DNA of 64,000 nucleotides from Streptomyces deccanensis. Lineage in GTDB: Bacteria; Actinomycetota; Actinomycetes; Streptomycetales; Streptomycetaceae. Of the stretch, positions 49,273-57,657 are shown one piece after another. The notes under the pieces are model-generated. The model worked only from the letters and a program-made list of their open reading frames with translations. It searched no databases and was not told where the DNA came from. Numbering within the stretch: position 1 is the first letter of the stretch; each line of letters opens with the position of its first letter. The stretch spans positions 5,518,001 through 5,582,000 of the forward strand of contig NZ_CP092431.1 of assembly GCF_022385335.1 (NCBI RefSeq), given 5' to 3'. Position numbers and translations under genes: made by a program.

Positions 49273-49623
49273 ATGAGTACGCCGCTGTACCAACTGAAGG
49301 CCGAGTTCTTCAAGACGCTGGGCCATCCGGCCCGTATCCGGGTCCTGGAACTGCTGAGCGAACGTGAACACGCGGTCGCGGAGATGCTGCCCGAGGTCGG
49401 TATCGAGCCCGCTCATCTGTCCCAGCAACTGGCGGTGCTGCGGCGGGCGAATCTGGTCAAGACCCGCAAGGAGGGTTCGACCGTGTACTACTCGCTCACC
49501 AGCCCACAGGTCGCGGAGCTTCTGCGGGTCGCCCGGACCATCCTCTCCGGGGTGCTCGCCGGGCAGGCCGAGCTACTGGCTGACCTGCAGGCCACGCAGG
49601 GTGAGCAGAAGCCGCCGTCGTAG
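49273..49623 (+). CDS. ArsR-family regulator 2
   Basis: A 116-aa paralogue of the 45266 product (LYQLKAEFFKTLGHPARIRVLELLSE, HLSQQLAVLRRANLVKTRKEGSTVYYSL, with both ending in ILxxxLAGQxELLxxL). In copy 1 a SulP gene follows directly; here the sequence after the stop runs into a truncated gene on the other strand, so the partner seems to have been lost. Confidence 0.9.
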   Translation: MSTPLYQLKAEFFKTLGHPARIRVLELLSEREHAVAEMLPEVGIEPAHLSQQLAVLRRANLVKTRKEGSTVYYSLTSPQVAELLRVARTILSGVLAGQAELLADLQATQGEQKPPS

Positions 49624-49629
49624 TACCGA

Positions 49630-49916
49630 CCCTCAAACAGCGGCCGCCTCACGAGAGTTGGTCCCCTGGACTGTCTGGCGGGGATGGCCACGAACTCGTC
49701 GATGTCGGCGGTGACCGTGTCGGGGGCGGCGGAGATCAGGAGTTCGGGGTACTGGGACCTCAGCTTCATGCCCAGGACGTCCAGAAACTCGATCTCCACC
49801 GTCCCGTCCGCTCCGCCTCCCGGGCTTTCGCGCAGCACTAGGCGGCGATGGGACGCTTGGTAGGACCAGACTAGGAAGGGTTCACCCTCCGAAAGGCATG
49901 GAGACGACGTCCCCAT
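49630..49916 (-). pseudogene. Hypothetical gene, 3' end truncated
   Basis: The open frame reads MGTSSPCLSEGEPFLVWSYQ, RRLVLRESPGGGADGTVEIE, FLDVLGMKLRSQYPELLISA, then DEFVAIPARQS and runs without its own stop into the antisense of the ArsR gene. The conserved-looking part ends near 49660, so the 3' end was probably cut at the junction with the ArsR unit. It overlaps the next upstream gene by 35 bases. No known domain. Confidence 0.5.
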
Positions 49917-50082
49917 ATTCGTCGTACCAGGTGACCCGGGCCTGGACGGGGGCCGGGGCGTTCTTGATCTGTGACAGTTCCCATGCGGTGTAGTCGCCGG
50001 CGCCCGGGGAGGCCACACCGTCCATGGAACGGGCGAGTCCTACTGGGTCGTCGATGCCTTCGAGGTTGAAGTGGATCTGCAC
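49882..50082 (-). CDS. Small hypothetical protein (66 aa)
   Basis: MQIHFNLEGIDDPVGLARSM, then YTAWELSQIKNAPAPVQARV and TWYDEYGDVVSMPFGG. Acidic and soluble, with no known motif. It overlaps the downstream truncated gene and the two were probably an operon in which the pair worked together. Confidence 0.5.
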   Translation of the reverse strand: MQIHFNLEGIDDPVGLARSMDGVASPGAGDYTAWELSQIKNAPAPVQARVTWYDEYGDVVSMPFGG

Positions 50083-50592
50083 GGTGCTTCGGATCGACGG
50101 CTTCCGGGAGCGGTGGGTGGGCAGAGGCTACGACAGAGAACCCGGGGTGCACGCGCCGCACCCGTGATGTGGGCTTCAGGGACTTCGGTGAGTATCACCG
50201 CCGCTGCGCACGCGATGACGTTCAGACTTGGGGAGGACAGCAGGCTGAGGTCCCCTGACACGGAGAGGCGTCGGAACGAACCGCGAATCCGCAGGTCAAG
50301 CCGGTCTTTCGCGGCTGGAGGCGTTGCGCGTACGGCTACCGTCGGGAACCCGTGCCCTGCGCGTGCCCAATCTTCGTGCGCCTGACGGGCCGGAACTTGC
50401 TGGACAACCTTCGGGAAAACACAAACCCCAGGCCGCTGACCTGGGAAGCTGCGAGCATTCGAGTCCGGAACAAGTGCTGACCTGGACGAACGGCCGAGCT
50501 GCGGCCTTGTCGGGCTCGGCTTCTTTCCCTGTGGTTCCCCGCTGTTCCCCGCTCGATCTGGTGCGGTTGTGGTGCGGCCGCCGGTGGCCGCT
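50083..50592. other. Gene-poor stretch with a tRNA-Gly-terminator-like hairpin
   Basis: About 510 bases with only poor open frames. At 50427-50445 CCCAGG CCGCTGA CCTGGG repeats the loop-and-stem pattern of the tRNA-Gly terminators and is directly followed by GAAGC, but the tRNA arms are missing. Near 50570 the phrase GGTGCGGTTGTGGTGC also occurs near 61013, at the integrase end. These are probably leftovers of an element end. Confidence 0.45.
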
Positions 50593-50623
50593 TGAGGTTC
50601 CCCCGCTGCGCGGGAGTGGCTGA

Positions 50624-51544
50624 CTAGCAGGTCAGGGCGGGTTGACGTGGTTTCAGGTTCACTTGTTCGGCCGCTGCCTGGTCGGCGTAGTGCTTCTCCT
50701 CGAACTCGATGGGGCTGAGGTAGCCGAGGCGCTTCTGGATGCGGCGGGGGTTATAGAAGCCGTCGATGTACTCGAAGAGCGCGAGGTTCGCCTCGGCTCT
50801 GGTGTCGAAGGTCCGTCCGCGGATGCACTCGGTCTTGATCAGCATCCACAGGTTCTCCGCCAGGGCATTGTCGAAGGAGTCGCCGACCGAGCCCATGGAC
50901 GCTTGAACACCTGCTCTGACCAGGCGGGTTGTGAGCTTGATAGACGTGTATTGCGTGCCGTGATCGGCATGGTGGACGAGTTCGCCAGGGGCGACCTCGC
51001 GGCTGGCCAGTGCGTACTCGAGCGAGGTGAGGACCAGGTCGGCGTCCGCGCGGGCGGAGGTCTCCCAGGCCACGACTCTGCGGGAGAAGGCGTCGCGGAT
51101 CGCCGACAGCCACAGTGGCCCCTCCAGGGTGGGAATCATGGTCAGGTCGGTGACCCACAACCGGTTCGGCGCGAGTGCGGTGAAGTCGCGTTGCACCAGG
51201 TCAGGGGCGAGGTCGGCGTCTGGGTCGCGGCGGGTGAAGCCCTTGCTCCTGCGGGGGCTGATCCCGGCCAGGCCGGCCTGGCGCATGAGCCGCTCGACCC
51301 GCTTGCGGCCGACGTGGACGCCCTCGCGCTTCAGGACGGCATGGATCCTGGGCGATCCGTAGATCCCGCCGGAGTCCTGGTGGATCCGTCGGATCTGCCC
51401 GGTCAGCTCGGTGTCCTGGCGGATCCGTTCGCAGGGGTCCTTCTCAGCCTGGCGCCAGCGGTAGTAGGTGGAGGAGGGGATGTGCAGTTCCCGCAGTACG
51501 GGCTCGACCCCCAGGTGCGGGTGCTCGTCTAGGAGTGCGGTCAC
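50624..51544 (-). CDS. IS3-family transposase OrfB
   Basis: A 306-aa DDE integrase-type transposase: an HTH_21-like N-terminus (YYRWRQAEKDPCERIRQDTE, RIHQDSGGIYGSPRI), RDFTALAPNRLWVTDLTMIP (first Asp), HHADHGTQYTS (second Asp), and SVGDSFDNALAENLWMLIKTE with the catalytic Glu. The frame overlaps orfA in the -1 direction and is open across it, so it is probably made as an OrfAB fusion by frameshifting. Confidence 0.95.
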   Translation of the reverse strand: MTALLDEHPHLGVEPVLRELHIPSSTYYRWRQAEKDPCERIRQDTELTGQIRRIHQDSGGIYGSPRIHAVLKREGVHVGRKRVERLMRQAGLAGISPRRSKGFTRRDPDADLAPDLVQRDFTALAPNRLWVTDLTMIPTLEGPLWLSAIRDAFSRRVVAWETSARADADLVLTSLEYALASREVAPGELVHHADHGTQYTSIKLTTRLVRAGVQASMGSVGDSFDNALAENLWMLIKTECIRGRTFDTRAEANLALFEYIDGFYNPRRIQKRLGYLSPIEFEEKHYADQAAAEQVNLKPRQPALTC

Positions 51545-51849
51545 CTGGGCCGGGTCGGGTCGAGCTGCGCGGCGAAAAAAGCCGAGGCCGTCCGCAGGAC
51601 CTCGTTCGCCCGGCGCAGGTCCCGCACCTCGCGCCGCAGCTGGACGAGCTCGTTCTTCTCTTCGGTGGTGAGCAGGTCATCCCGCTCGCCGGCGTCGGCC
51701 TCGGCCTGCCGGATCCAGTTCCGCAGGGCTTCGTGATGCACGCCGAGCTCCTCAGCCATGCGGCGGATCACCGGCTTCGGCTCGGCGGTCCGATACATCC
51801 GCACCGCACGCTCACGCAACTCCAGCGGGTACTTCCTCGGGGCAGGCAT
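51541..51849 (-). CDS. IS3-family transposase OrfA
   Basis: A 102-aa DNA-binding protein: MPAPRKYPLELRERAVRMYR, an HTH (VIRRMAEELGVHHEALRNWI), then a leucine-zipper-like coiled coil (EKNELVQLRREVRDLRRANE). Near its end the codons GCT TTT TTC contain the heptamer TTTTTTC (plus-strand run 51575-51580), a slippery site for -1 frameshifting into orfB. Confidence 0.93.
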   Translation of the reverse strand: MPAPRKYPLELRERAVRMYRTAEPKPVIRRMAEELGVHHEALRNWIRQAEADAGERDDLLTTEEKNELVQLRREVRDLRRANEVLRTASAFFAAQLDPTRPR

Positions 51850-51956
51850 CGTCTGGGCTCCTCTCATGAGACCCATCTGACCTGCTGTCACCTTTCCCCG
51901 CATCTCGGGGGAACCTCAGCTTCCCCGAATCGACGAACCGGCAAGCTGCAAGCGCC

Positions 51957-52424
51957 TCAGAGGTGTTGCTTGGCTGCTCTGATCAGCCGCCTGATGCCGT
52001 CGTGGGTCTGAGCTCTAATCGTGTCGTATTCGGCCCTGTTCTCAGCCCTGATGACCTTGGTGATGTCTGCAAGCACGTCTTCCGCGGCTTGGCTCAGCGC
52101 CTCGTCGTCCGTGAGCATCTGCACCCGGAACAGCGCTTCTTGAGCATTGGAGCGCAGGCCGTAGGAGCGAACGCGCACTGCTTCAGGGTCCTCTGGTGGT
52201 GGCTGCTCGTGCTCGCAGAACCAGAGGTGAACCAGGCAGCGTCGGTAGTTCACCAAAGTGCCGGCGTAGGCGGAGTAGGCATCGAGTCGTTCCTGCCGGA
52301 GCTTCTCGCGCCGGGCGAACTGATGACTCATGTCGATGGTGCGGTGCTGAAACGCCAAGGTGATTCCGGAACCAAGTAGGGCCCCCAGGACCGCTATGCC
52401 ACTGGCGATGATGGGGCCTCCCCC
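51957..52424 (-). pseudogene. Hypothetical membrane-anchored protein, start removed by an IS
   Basis: The frame encodes an N-terminal helix (IIASGIAVLGALLGSGITLA) followed by a charged helical part (FARREKLRQERLDAYSAYAG, ALSQAAEDVLADITKVIRAE). No ATG, GTG or TTG precedes the helix; the sequence enters the end of IS3-family element 2 two codons earlier. A TTG at 52358 could start a version without the membrane helix. The second IS therefore cut off the start codon and promoter. Confidence 0.65.
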
Positions 52425-52484
52425 TGAGTGGTGGACACGCTGATACTGGATCTGCTTGATCCGGAGGAAGCGAGAACACCGCCG

Positions 52485-52841
52485 ATGGCGATGAAGGACT
52501 ACTCGGACGAGTTCAAGGCCGATGCCGTGGCCCTGTACGAGTCCACGCCCGGGGCGACCTACAAGAGCATCGCCGCTGACCTGGGCATCAACAGGGCGAC
52601 GCTGCGTGAGTGGGTGCTGCGGGACCGGGAGCGTCGCGGCGTCGCCCCCGCGGCCGCTCGGTCAGGTGGGGCAGCGCCGGCCCGGGCAGGACAGCCGGCA
52701 CCGTCCGCCGACCCGGACGAGCGGATCCGGCAGCTGGAGGCCCGGGTGGCCGAGCTTGAGGCGAGCGAACGGAAGCTGGCCACCGAGCGGGACATCCTGC
52801 GCAAGGCGGCCAAGTATTTCGCCGGCGAGACGAACTGGTGA
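52485..52841 (+). CDS. IS3-family transposase OrfA (IS 2)
   Basis: A 118-aa protein: MAMKDYSDEFKADAVALYES, HTH (YKSIAADLGINRATLREWVL), a Pro/Ala/Arg linker and a coiled coil (DERIRQLEARVAELEASERK) ending in LRKAAKYFAGETNW. The reading frame is open back to 52428, but the better start is at 52485. It overlaps orfB by GTGA. Confidence 0.9.
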   Translation: MAMKDYSDEFKADAVALYESTPGATYKSIAADLGINRATLREWVLRDRERRGVAPAAARSGGAAPARAGQPAPSADPDERIRQLEARVAELEASERKLATERDILRKAAKYFAGETNW

Positions 52842-53737
52842 ACCGCTTCCAGTTCGTCCACGACCACCGGGACGCCTTCGGCGTGAAGCGGTTGTGCCAG
52901 GTGCTGGGCGTGAACCGTTCCAGCTACTACAAGTGGCGGGACGCGGCCGACGCGCGGACCGCGCGGCAGGCCGCCGACCGGGCCCTGGCCGAACAGATCC
53001 GCGCCGTCCACGCCGACTCCGACGGTGCCTACGGCTCCCCGCGGATCACCGCCGAGCTCCGTGCCGAGGGCCGCAAGATCAATGAGAAACGGGTGGCCCG
53101 CGTGATGCGCAAGTTCTCCATAGCGGGCATACGCCTGCGAAGACGGGTCCGCACCACGATCCCGGAGCCGTCGGTGACACCGGTCCCGGACCTGTTCCAG
53201 CGGGACTTCACCGCCCCCGCGCCCGGGATCAAGTACATGGGCGACATCACCTACCTTCCCACCGGGGACGGCGACTTCCTCTATCTGGCCACTGTCCTGG
53301 ACTGCTTCAGCCGCCGGGTGGTCGGCTGGTCCATCGCCGCCCACATGCGCACCGAACTCGTCGCCGACGCCCTGCACATGGCAGCCGCCACCCGCGGCGG
53401 TCTGAGCGGCGCGATCTTCCACTCCGATCACGGCGCCCAGTACACATCGCGTGAATTCGCCGACTTGTGCGGCGAGTTGGGGGTCACCCAGTCCATGGGC
53501 TCGGTCGGCACCTCCGCCGACAACGCCGCCTGCGAGAGCTTCCACGCCACCCTCAAGCGCGAGACCCTGCGCGGCGCCCACCACTACCCGGGAGCGGAAC
53601 TGTGCCGACGGACCGTCTTCCGGTGGCTCACCCGCTACAACACCCGCCGCAGGCACTCCGCCAACGGACACCTCAGCCCCATGGCCTACGAAAATCAGCA
53701 CCGGCAGGAGTCCGATAAGCTCACGCTGGCCGCATAA
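52838..53737 (+). CDS. IS3-family transposase OrfB (IS 2)
   Basis: A 299-aa DDE transposase: HTH_21-type N-terminus (VLGVNRSSYYKWRDAADART, HADSDGAYGSPRI), first Asp in IKYMGDITYLP, second in FHSDHGAQYTS, and Glu in NAACESFHATLKRE. GTG start overlapping the orfA stop. It appears complete. Confidence 0.93.
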   Translation: MNRFQFVHDHRDAFGVKRLCQVLGVNRSSYYKWRDAADARTARQAADRALAEQIRAVHADSDGAYGSPRITAELRAEGRKINEKRVARVMRKFSIAGIRLRRRVRTTIPEPSVTPVPDLFQRDFTAPAPGIKYMGDITYLPTGDGDFLYLATVLDCFSRRVVGWSIAAHMRTELVADALHMAAATRGGLSGAIFHSDHGAQYTSREFADLCGELGVTQSMGSVGTSADNAACESFHATLKRETLRGAHHYPGAELCRRTVFRWLTRYNTRRRHSANGHLSPMAYENQHRQESDKLTLAA

Positions 53738-53949
53738 CCACCCCGACGCGTGTCCACCTCCGCGGGGGAAGGCCCGATGGTCTCCACACCCCAAGCTCAC
53801 CACGATCCGCCAAACTGTGTGGCACAGTCCAGCTCCTGCATCAGCACGCTTTCCAACTGTGGTGGTGCCACGCGAGCATGCGTCCAAGGCCGTTCACCTG
53901 CGTTCGTGCTCGGCCGGTCGTGGGAGCGGCCACCGCCTTCGGTCTCGTC

Positions 53950-53994
53950 TGAACGACCGTGAACGGAGCTGAATGAGACGGAAACTGAGACGGG
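53950..53994. repeat. 45-base dispersed repeat, copy 2
   Basis: TGAACGACCGTGAACGGAGC followed by TGAATGAGACGGAAACTGAG and ACGGG; five differences from the copy at 32501-32545. It lies in the 290-base gap between IS 2 and the next gene; the rest of that gap holds nothing recognisable. Confidence 0.6.
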
Positions 53995-54029
53995 CCTCGC
54001 TGCGTTGACCTGGAGCGAGGCCAACGCGG

Positions 54030-54314
54030 CTACAGCCCGCGCAGCGCCTCGTCCAGGTCGCCGTACGCGCTCCAGCAGTCGACACTGCCATCGTCGTTCA
54101 GACTGCCCATGTACCAGTCCTCATCGCTGACCGGCTTCACCAGACACAGCCCATGGAACCCCAAGATGATCTCTGGGTGGAGCCGTTCCTCTTCCCCGGG
54201 CCGGCCCACCCACGTCACGACGCGATCGGTGTCGAGAGCCACAGACTCCCGATCGCCAGAGACCTCGCGGATCTCCTCCAGAGTCCACCCTGCCGGTAAC
54301 TGCCCGTCTGCCAT
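54030..54314 (-). CDS. Hypothetical protein (94 aa)
   Basis: MADGQLPAGWTLEEIREVSG, then VVTWVGRPGEEERLHPEIIL and WYMGSLNDDGSVDCWSAYGD. Small, acidic and soluble; the pattern suggests a compact alpha/beta protein such as seen among immunity-like or cargo proteins, but no family was recognised. It lies between two insertion sequences. Confidence 0.55.
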   Translation of the reverse strand: MADGQLPAGWTLEEIREVSGDRESVALDTDRVVTWVGRPGEEERLHPEIILGFHGLCLVKPVSDEDWYMGSLNDDGSVDCWSAYGDLDEALRGL

Positions 54315-54383
54315 CCCATGATGATGACAGCCACCGCAACAGCCGAGGTAAGGACCGAATGCCTTCTCAGAGCAGCGCTTTAG

Positions 54384-55989
54384 CTTGATCTTTAACCTGT
54401 GCGGCGGGGTCGTGGGTTCTCTGACTTCTTCGTTCGCTGTTTCGTAGTGCCGGGTTTGCGGACGGTGTGCACGTCGTGGCGCGGGGTGGGCCGGGTGTTC
54501 TTGCGTCCGGGTGGTCGTCCCGGGCCGGGTCGGGAGGGTTTCGGTGCTTGGGCGGGGCAGGCCGCCTGCGGGCGGAGGTGCCGAAAGTCGCGGCGGACGC
54601 GGGCAGGGGTGAGTCTGTTCGGCGGGCTCGGTTTCTCCCACGGCCGGCGCAGGTCGGCCGCCAGTGGGCGGGCCAGCCGCAGCTGGGTGTAGACGGCGAG
54701 GATCAGCCAGGTCCACCGGTCAGCCGCCTCAGGAGTACGGACCTTCGGGCAGGTCCAGCCCAGGGTCTGCTTGAACAGCCGGAAGGTGTGCTCGATATCG
54801 AAGCGTCGCAGGAAGACCTGCCAGAGCAGGTCGACCTGGGTGTCGGTCGCGTCGGTGCCCGACCACCACAGCCACACCGGCTTCGGCCTCGCGCCGCTGG
54901 GCAGGTACTCGACCTGCAGACGGATCACCGTGCCCTCGATGACTGGCAGAGCGCCCAGCTGGGAGACCCATGCGGAGCGGTGAGTCAGCCGGGGGTGGAG
55001 CCGGTCCCAGGCTCTGGCGATGGCTGTGCCATACAGACGGGTATCGGTCACGGTCGCCGCATCGGGAGTGTTCCAGGTGGCAGGGTTGCCGAAGACGAAC
55101 TCGCCGCCGTGGCGGGGCGGACGGCCCCGGGTGCCCGGCTCTCGGGGCGGCGCCGCCCGGCGCAGGACCCGGTCCGAGCGCATCCGGCCCAGCACCTGCA
55201 CCGGCAGATCCTTGAGAAGGTAGGCCAGCCGGGGCACGTCGTATCCGGCGTCCACCACGATCAGCACGTCCGGGTCGCCGTCCTTCCACTGTCCGGCCGC
55301 CATCAGCCGCTCGGTCAGCTCACGCAGCTGCCGGGCGGTGACCGTGGCAGCGTCGTCGCCCGGCACCAGACGCAGCGCGTCCAGCGGCGCGGTCCATGAG
55401 CTGCGGCCCGCTTCCAGCGCACAGACCACCGAATACGGCCAGCCGGGGACGGGGATGTGCTGGTCCTTGCCGCGTCCGTAGGTGTGGCACAGGATCCGCT
55501 CGGGTGAGGTGTGAGCGTCGGGGCGCAGCCAGCAGGTGATGTCGGCCGCCAGCACCAGCTCGGCCGTCCGCCGCCCGCGGAAGCGGCACCGTGGCCAGTG
55601 CCCGCCGCAGCCGGGCGATGTCCACCCGGCCCGCGGCCAGGGCGCCATACAGCCCGCCGTGTCCACGGCGATGCTCGCCCACCAGCGACAGCTCCACCAG
55701 CGAGCGGATTGGGCCATCCGCACACAGCACCGCGTCGGCCAGCTCGAACAGCGCATCCGAACGCCTGGTCAGGCAGGAGTAGAACTCGCCCCGGAAGCGT
55801 GACAGTTCCGCCAACGGCTCTCGCCGGGCATCGCGATGCAGCAAACTCACCCTCACGGCCTTCGTGCTGGACGTGTGTGTTCCTTGGTCGGAGCACATGT
55901 TCAGCCGAGGGCCGCTTTCGTGTACGGCAGTTACCGGACCGAGTGATCAAGTTCGAGACATCATTCGATGCTGGACGTTAAAGATCAAG
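54384..55989 (-). mobile_element. Insertion sequence with frameshifted transposase (IS4/IS701-like), inserted into the tip of the next IS
   Basis: 1606 bp with perfect 13-bp terminal inverted repeats CTTGATCTTTAAC (54384-54396) and GTTAAAGATCAAG (55977-55989), flanked by a TTTAG direct repeat (54379-54383 and 55990-55994). The last base of the right TTTAG is the first base of the following IS5-type element, so this IS inserted across the tip of that element. Confidence 0.82.
54392..55898 (-). pseudogene. DDE transposase, frameshifted
   Basis: The N-terminal part (LSRFRGEFYSCLTRRSDALF to LATVPLPRAADGR) and the main part (ELVLAADITCWLRPDAHTSP onward) are in different frames; one extra base near 55568 breaks them. 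Domain features: DVLIVVDAGYDVPRLAYLL (Asp), LLWQVFLRRFDIEHTFRLFK (catalytic Glu region) and a basic Pro/Arg-rich tail. Joined, the protein would be about 500 residues, as in a common Streptomyces NF041680-type transposase. Inactive unless the shift is programmed or a sequencing error. Confidence 0.75.
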
Positions 55990-56133
55990 TTTAGAAGCTG
56001 TTGTCTTTTCGATCTTGAGAGATGCGCGTCGAACGGGAGTCCCGATCGGGTGGTCGGGGGGCGCTGGGCGCATACGGACAGGGCCTCCTGAACAGCTCGT
56101 TGGTGTCGAATCACCGAGCAACAGGAGGCCCTG

Positions 56134-57051
56134 GTGCAACAGTCTTGCGTGCCGATGGCGGGGCAGTCCAGCGTGGTCACCTGGGAGTGTGACTGCCTGG
56201 CTCACCGGTTCGGAAATGCCTCCGACAACGGGACGCGACAGCCTCGCTACCCGACGGACATGACGGACGGGGAGTGGGCCGTCATCCGCCCGCTGCTGCC
56301 GGTGCCGGGCTGGATGCGCGGCCGGGGCGGCCGGCCGGAGGGGTATTGCCACCGGGCCATGCTCGATGCGATCCGGTATCTCGTGGACAACGGGATCAAG
56401 TGGCGCGCGATGCCCGCCGACTTCCCGCCGTGGGACCGCATCTACGCATTCTTCCGCCGCTGGCGGGACAACTTGCTGGTCAAGGAGTTCCACGACCGGT
56501 TGCGTGCGAGGGTCCGCGAGGAGCTGGGGCGGGACGCGCAGCCGACGGCCGCAGTGATCGACTCGCAGTCCGTCAAAGCGGACGCCGTCGTCGGATCGGA
56601 CAGCCGCGGCTTCGACGGCGGCAAACTGATCAACGGCCGCAAGCGGCATGTCGTGGTCGACACGCTCGGCCTGCTGTTGGGCGTGATGGTCACGGCCGCG
56701 GACACCGGCGACCGCATCGCCGCCCAGGTTCTGCTCGGACAGGTCGCCGACGTGCACCACCGGCTGGAACTGGTCTGGGCCGACGGCGGCTACACCGGCG
56801 GCCTCGTCGAGTACGGCCTGGCCACGTTCGCCCTGGTCCTGGCGATCGTAAAACGCAGCGATGACATGCGCGGCTTCGTGGTGCTGCCCAAGCGGTGGAT
56901 CGTCGAGCGCCTCTTCGCCCACCTGATGCGAAGCCGCCGTCTGGTGCGCGACTTCGAGCGGCGCACCGCCAGCGCGGAGGCGATGGTCTACTGGTCGATG
57001 ACCCTGCTCATGACGCGCCGCCTTGCCCGGCCACACCCTGGGCGAGGGTGA
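56134..57051 (+). CDS. IS5-family transposase
   Basis: A 305-aa transposase: N-terminal DUF4096-like part (YPTDMTDGEWAVIRPLLPVP, RAMLDAIRYLVDNGIKWRAM), first Asp in TAAVIDSQSVKA, second in LVWADGGYTGG, and the Glu in RWIVERLFAHLMRSRRLVRD. GTG start at 56134. Intact, with no frameshift; the element may still be mobile. Confidence 0.94.
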   Translation: MQQSCVPMAGQSSVVTWECDCLAHRFGNASDNGTRQPRYPTDMTDGEWAVIRPLLPVPGWMRGRGGRPEGYCHRAMLDAIRYLVDNGIKWRAMPADFPPWDRIYAFFRRWRDNLLVKEFHDRLRARVREELGRDAQPTAAVIDSQSVKADAVVGSDSRGFDGGKLINGRKRHVVVDTLGLLLGVMVTAADTGDRIAAQVLLGQVADVHHRLELVWADGGYTGGLVEYGLATFALVLAIVKRSDDMRGFVVLPKRWIVERLFAHLMRSRRLVRDFERRTASAEAMVYWSMTLLMTRRLARPHPGRG

Positions 57052-57545
57052 ACCGGCCCGGCTGCCGCTCGGCCAGCCAGCCGCGGGCGACCAGGCGTTT
57101 CGCTTTCGAGCGCAGTGCCTCCACCCGTCGCCGGCACCACGTCCATGCCGAACATAGCGGCCATTTCCTGGCAGGTCAGCGGCCCTTGATGGAGCCGGTT
57201 CCGGTCCGCGAGCGCCGTGAGGATGCGCTGGTAGTCCACGGACAGCACCGACCAGGCCAGTCCCTGGCGCCACACCGGCACCTGCGACTTCGGCTTCGCC
57301 GCATCCCCGGGGTCCGGCGGCGCGTCCGCATCCCGCGGATCGTCAGTGACCTCCGTGCCGACGGTGTTGTCGCCGTCCGGAGCCAGCACCGTGCCGACCC
57401 GCTTGCGGGCAATCGCCCACTCCTGCCATTCCCGCTCGGCCGCGGCCAGTTCGGCCTGGATGCGGTCGGCCTGTTCCCGCAGCCCGTCGACTCGACGGCG
57501 AGCAGCGAGCTCGTGCTGTTCCAGCAGTCCGACGACTGACGGCAT
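57008..57545 (-). pseudogene. Passenger gene of the IS5-family element, frameshifted
   Basis: MPSVVGLLEQHELAARRRVD begins a coiled-coil segment (QADRIQAELAAAEREWQEWA), then a winged-helix-like part (LTALADRNRLHQGPLTCQEM, MFGMDVVPA). Near 57135 the frame shifts; the expected continuation RVEALRSKAKRLVARGWLAE to FTLAQGVAGQGGAS is in another frame and stops at 57008, overlapping the transposase 3' end by 44 bases. Such passenger genes travel with related Streptomyces elements; function unknown. Confidence 0.65.
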
Positions 57546-57657
57546 CCATGACCTCCCGGGGAGCGACGATCCGGCAGGCCACGACTCCCACGGAATCACC
57601 ACTGCTATCCCCGACCAGCGGAAACACGTCGATCACGTCCGAAAAGACAACAGCTTC

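Larger units (their letters stand above)
50593..51918 (-). mobile_element. IS3-family insertion sequence 1
   Basis: 1326 bp bounded by inverted repeats TGAGGTTCCCCCG (left) and CGGGGGAACCTCA (right); the similarity extends inward to AGCAGGTCAG. It is flanked by a 3-base GCT target duplication (50590-50592 and 51919-51921). Contains overlapping orfA and orfB on the minus strand, both intact, so the element may be active. Confidence 0.88.
52425..53763 (+). mobile_element. IS3-family insertion sequence 2
   Basis: About 1.34 kb with imperfect ends GTGGTGGACACGC (left, 52428-52440) and GCGTGTCCACCTC (right, 53748-53760). It contains orfA and orfB on the plus strand. Exact tips and target duplication are unclear. 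It lies 500 bp from IS 1 but is of a different subgroup. Confidence 0.8.
55994..57657 (+). mobile_element. IS5-family insertion sequence with passenger gene
   Basis: 1664 bp with perfect 18-bp terminal inverted repeats: GAAGCTGTTGTCTTTTCG (55994-56011) and its complement (57640-57657). TTA flanks both sides (55991-55993, 57658-57660), a 3-base target duplication. It holds a transposase on the plus strand and a convergent passenger gene on the minus strand. Confidence 0.85.
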
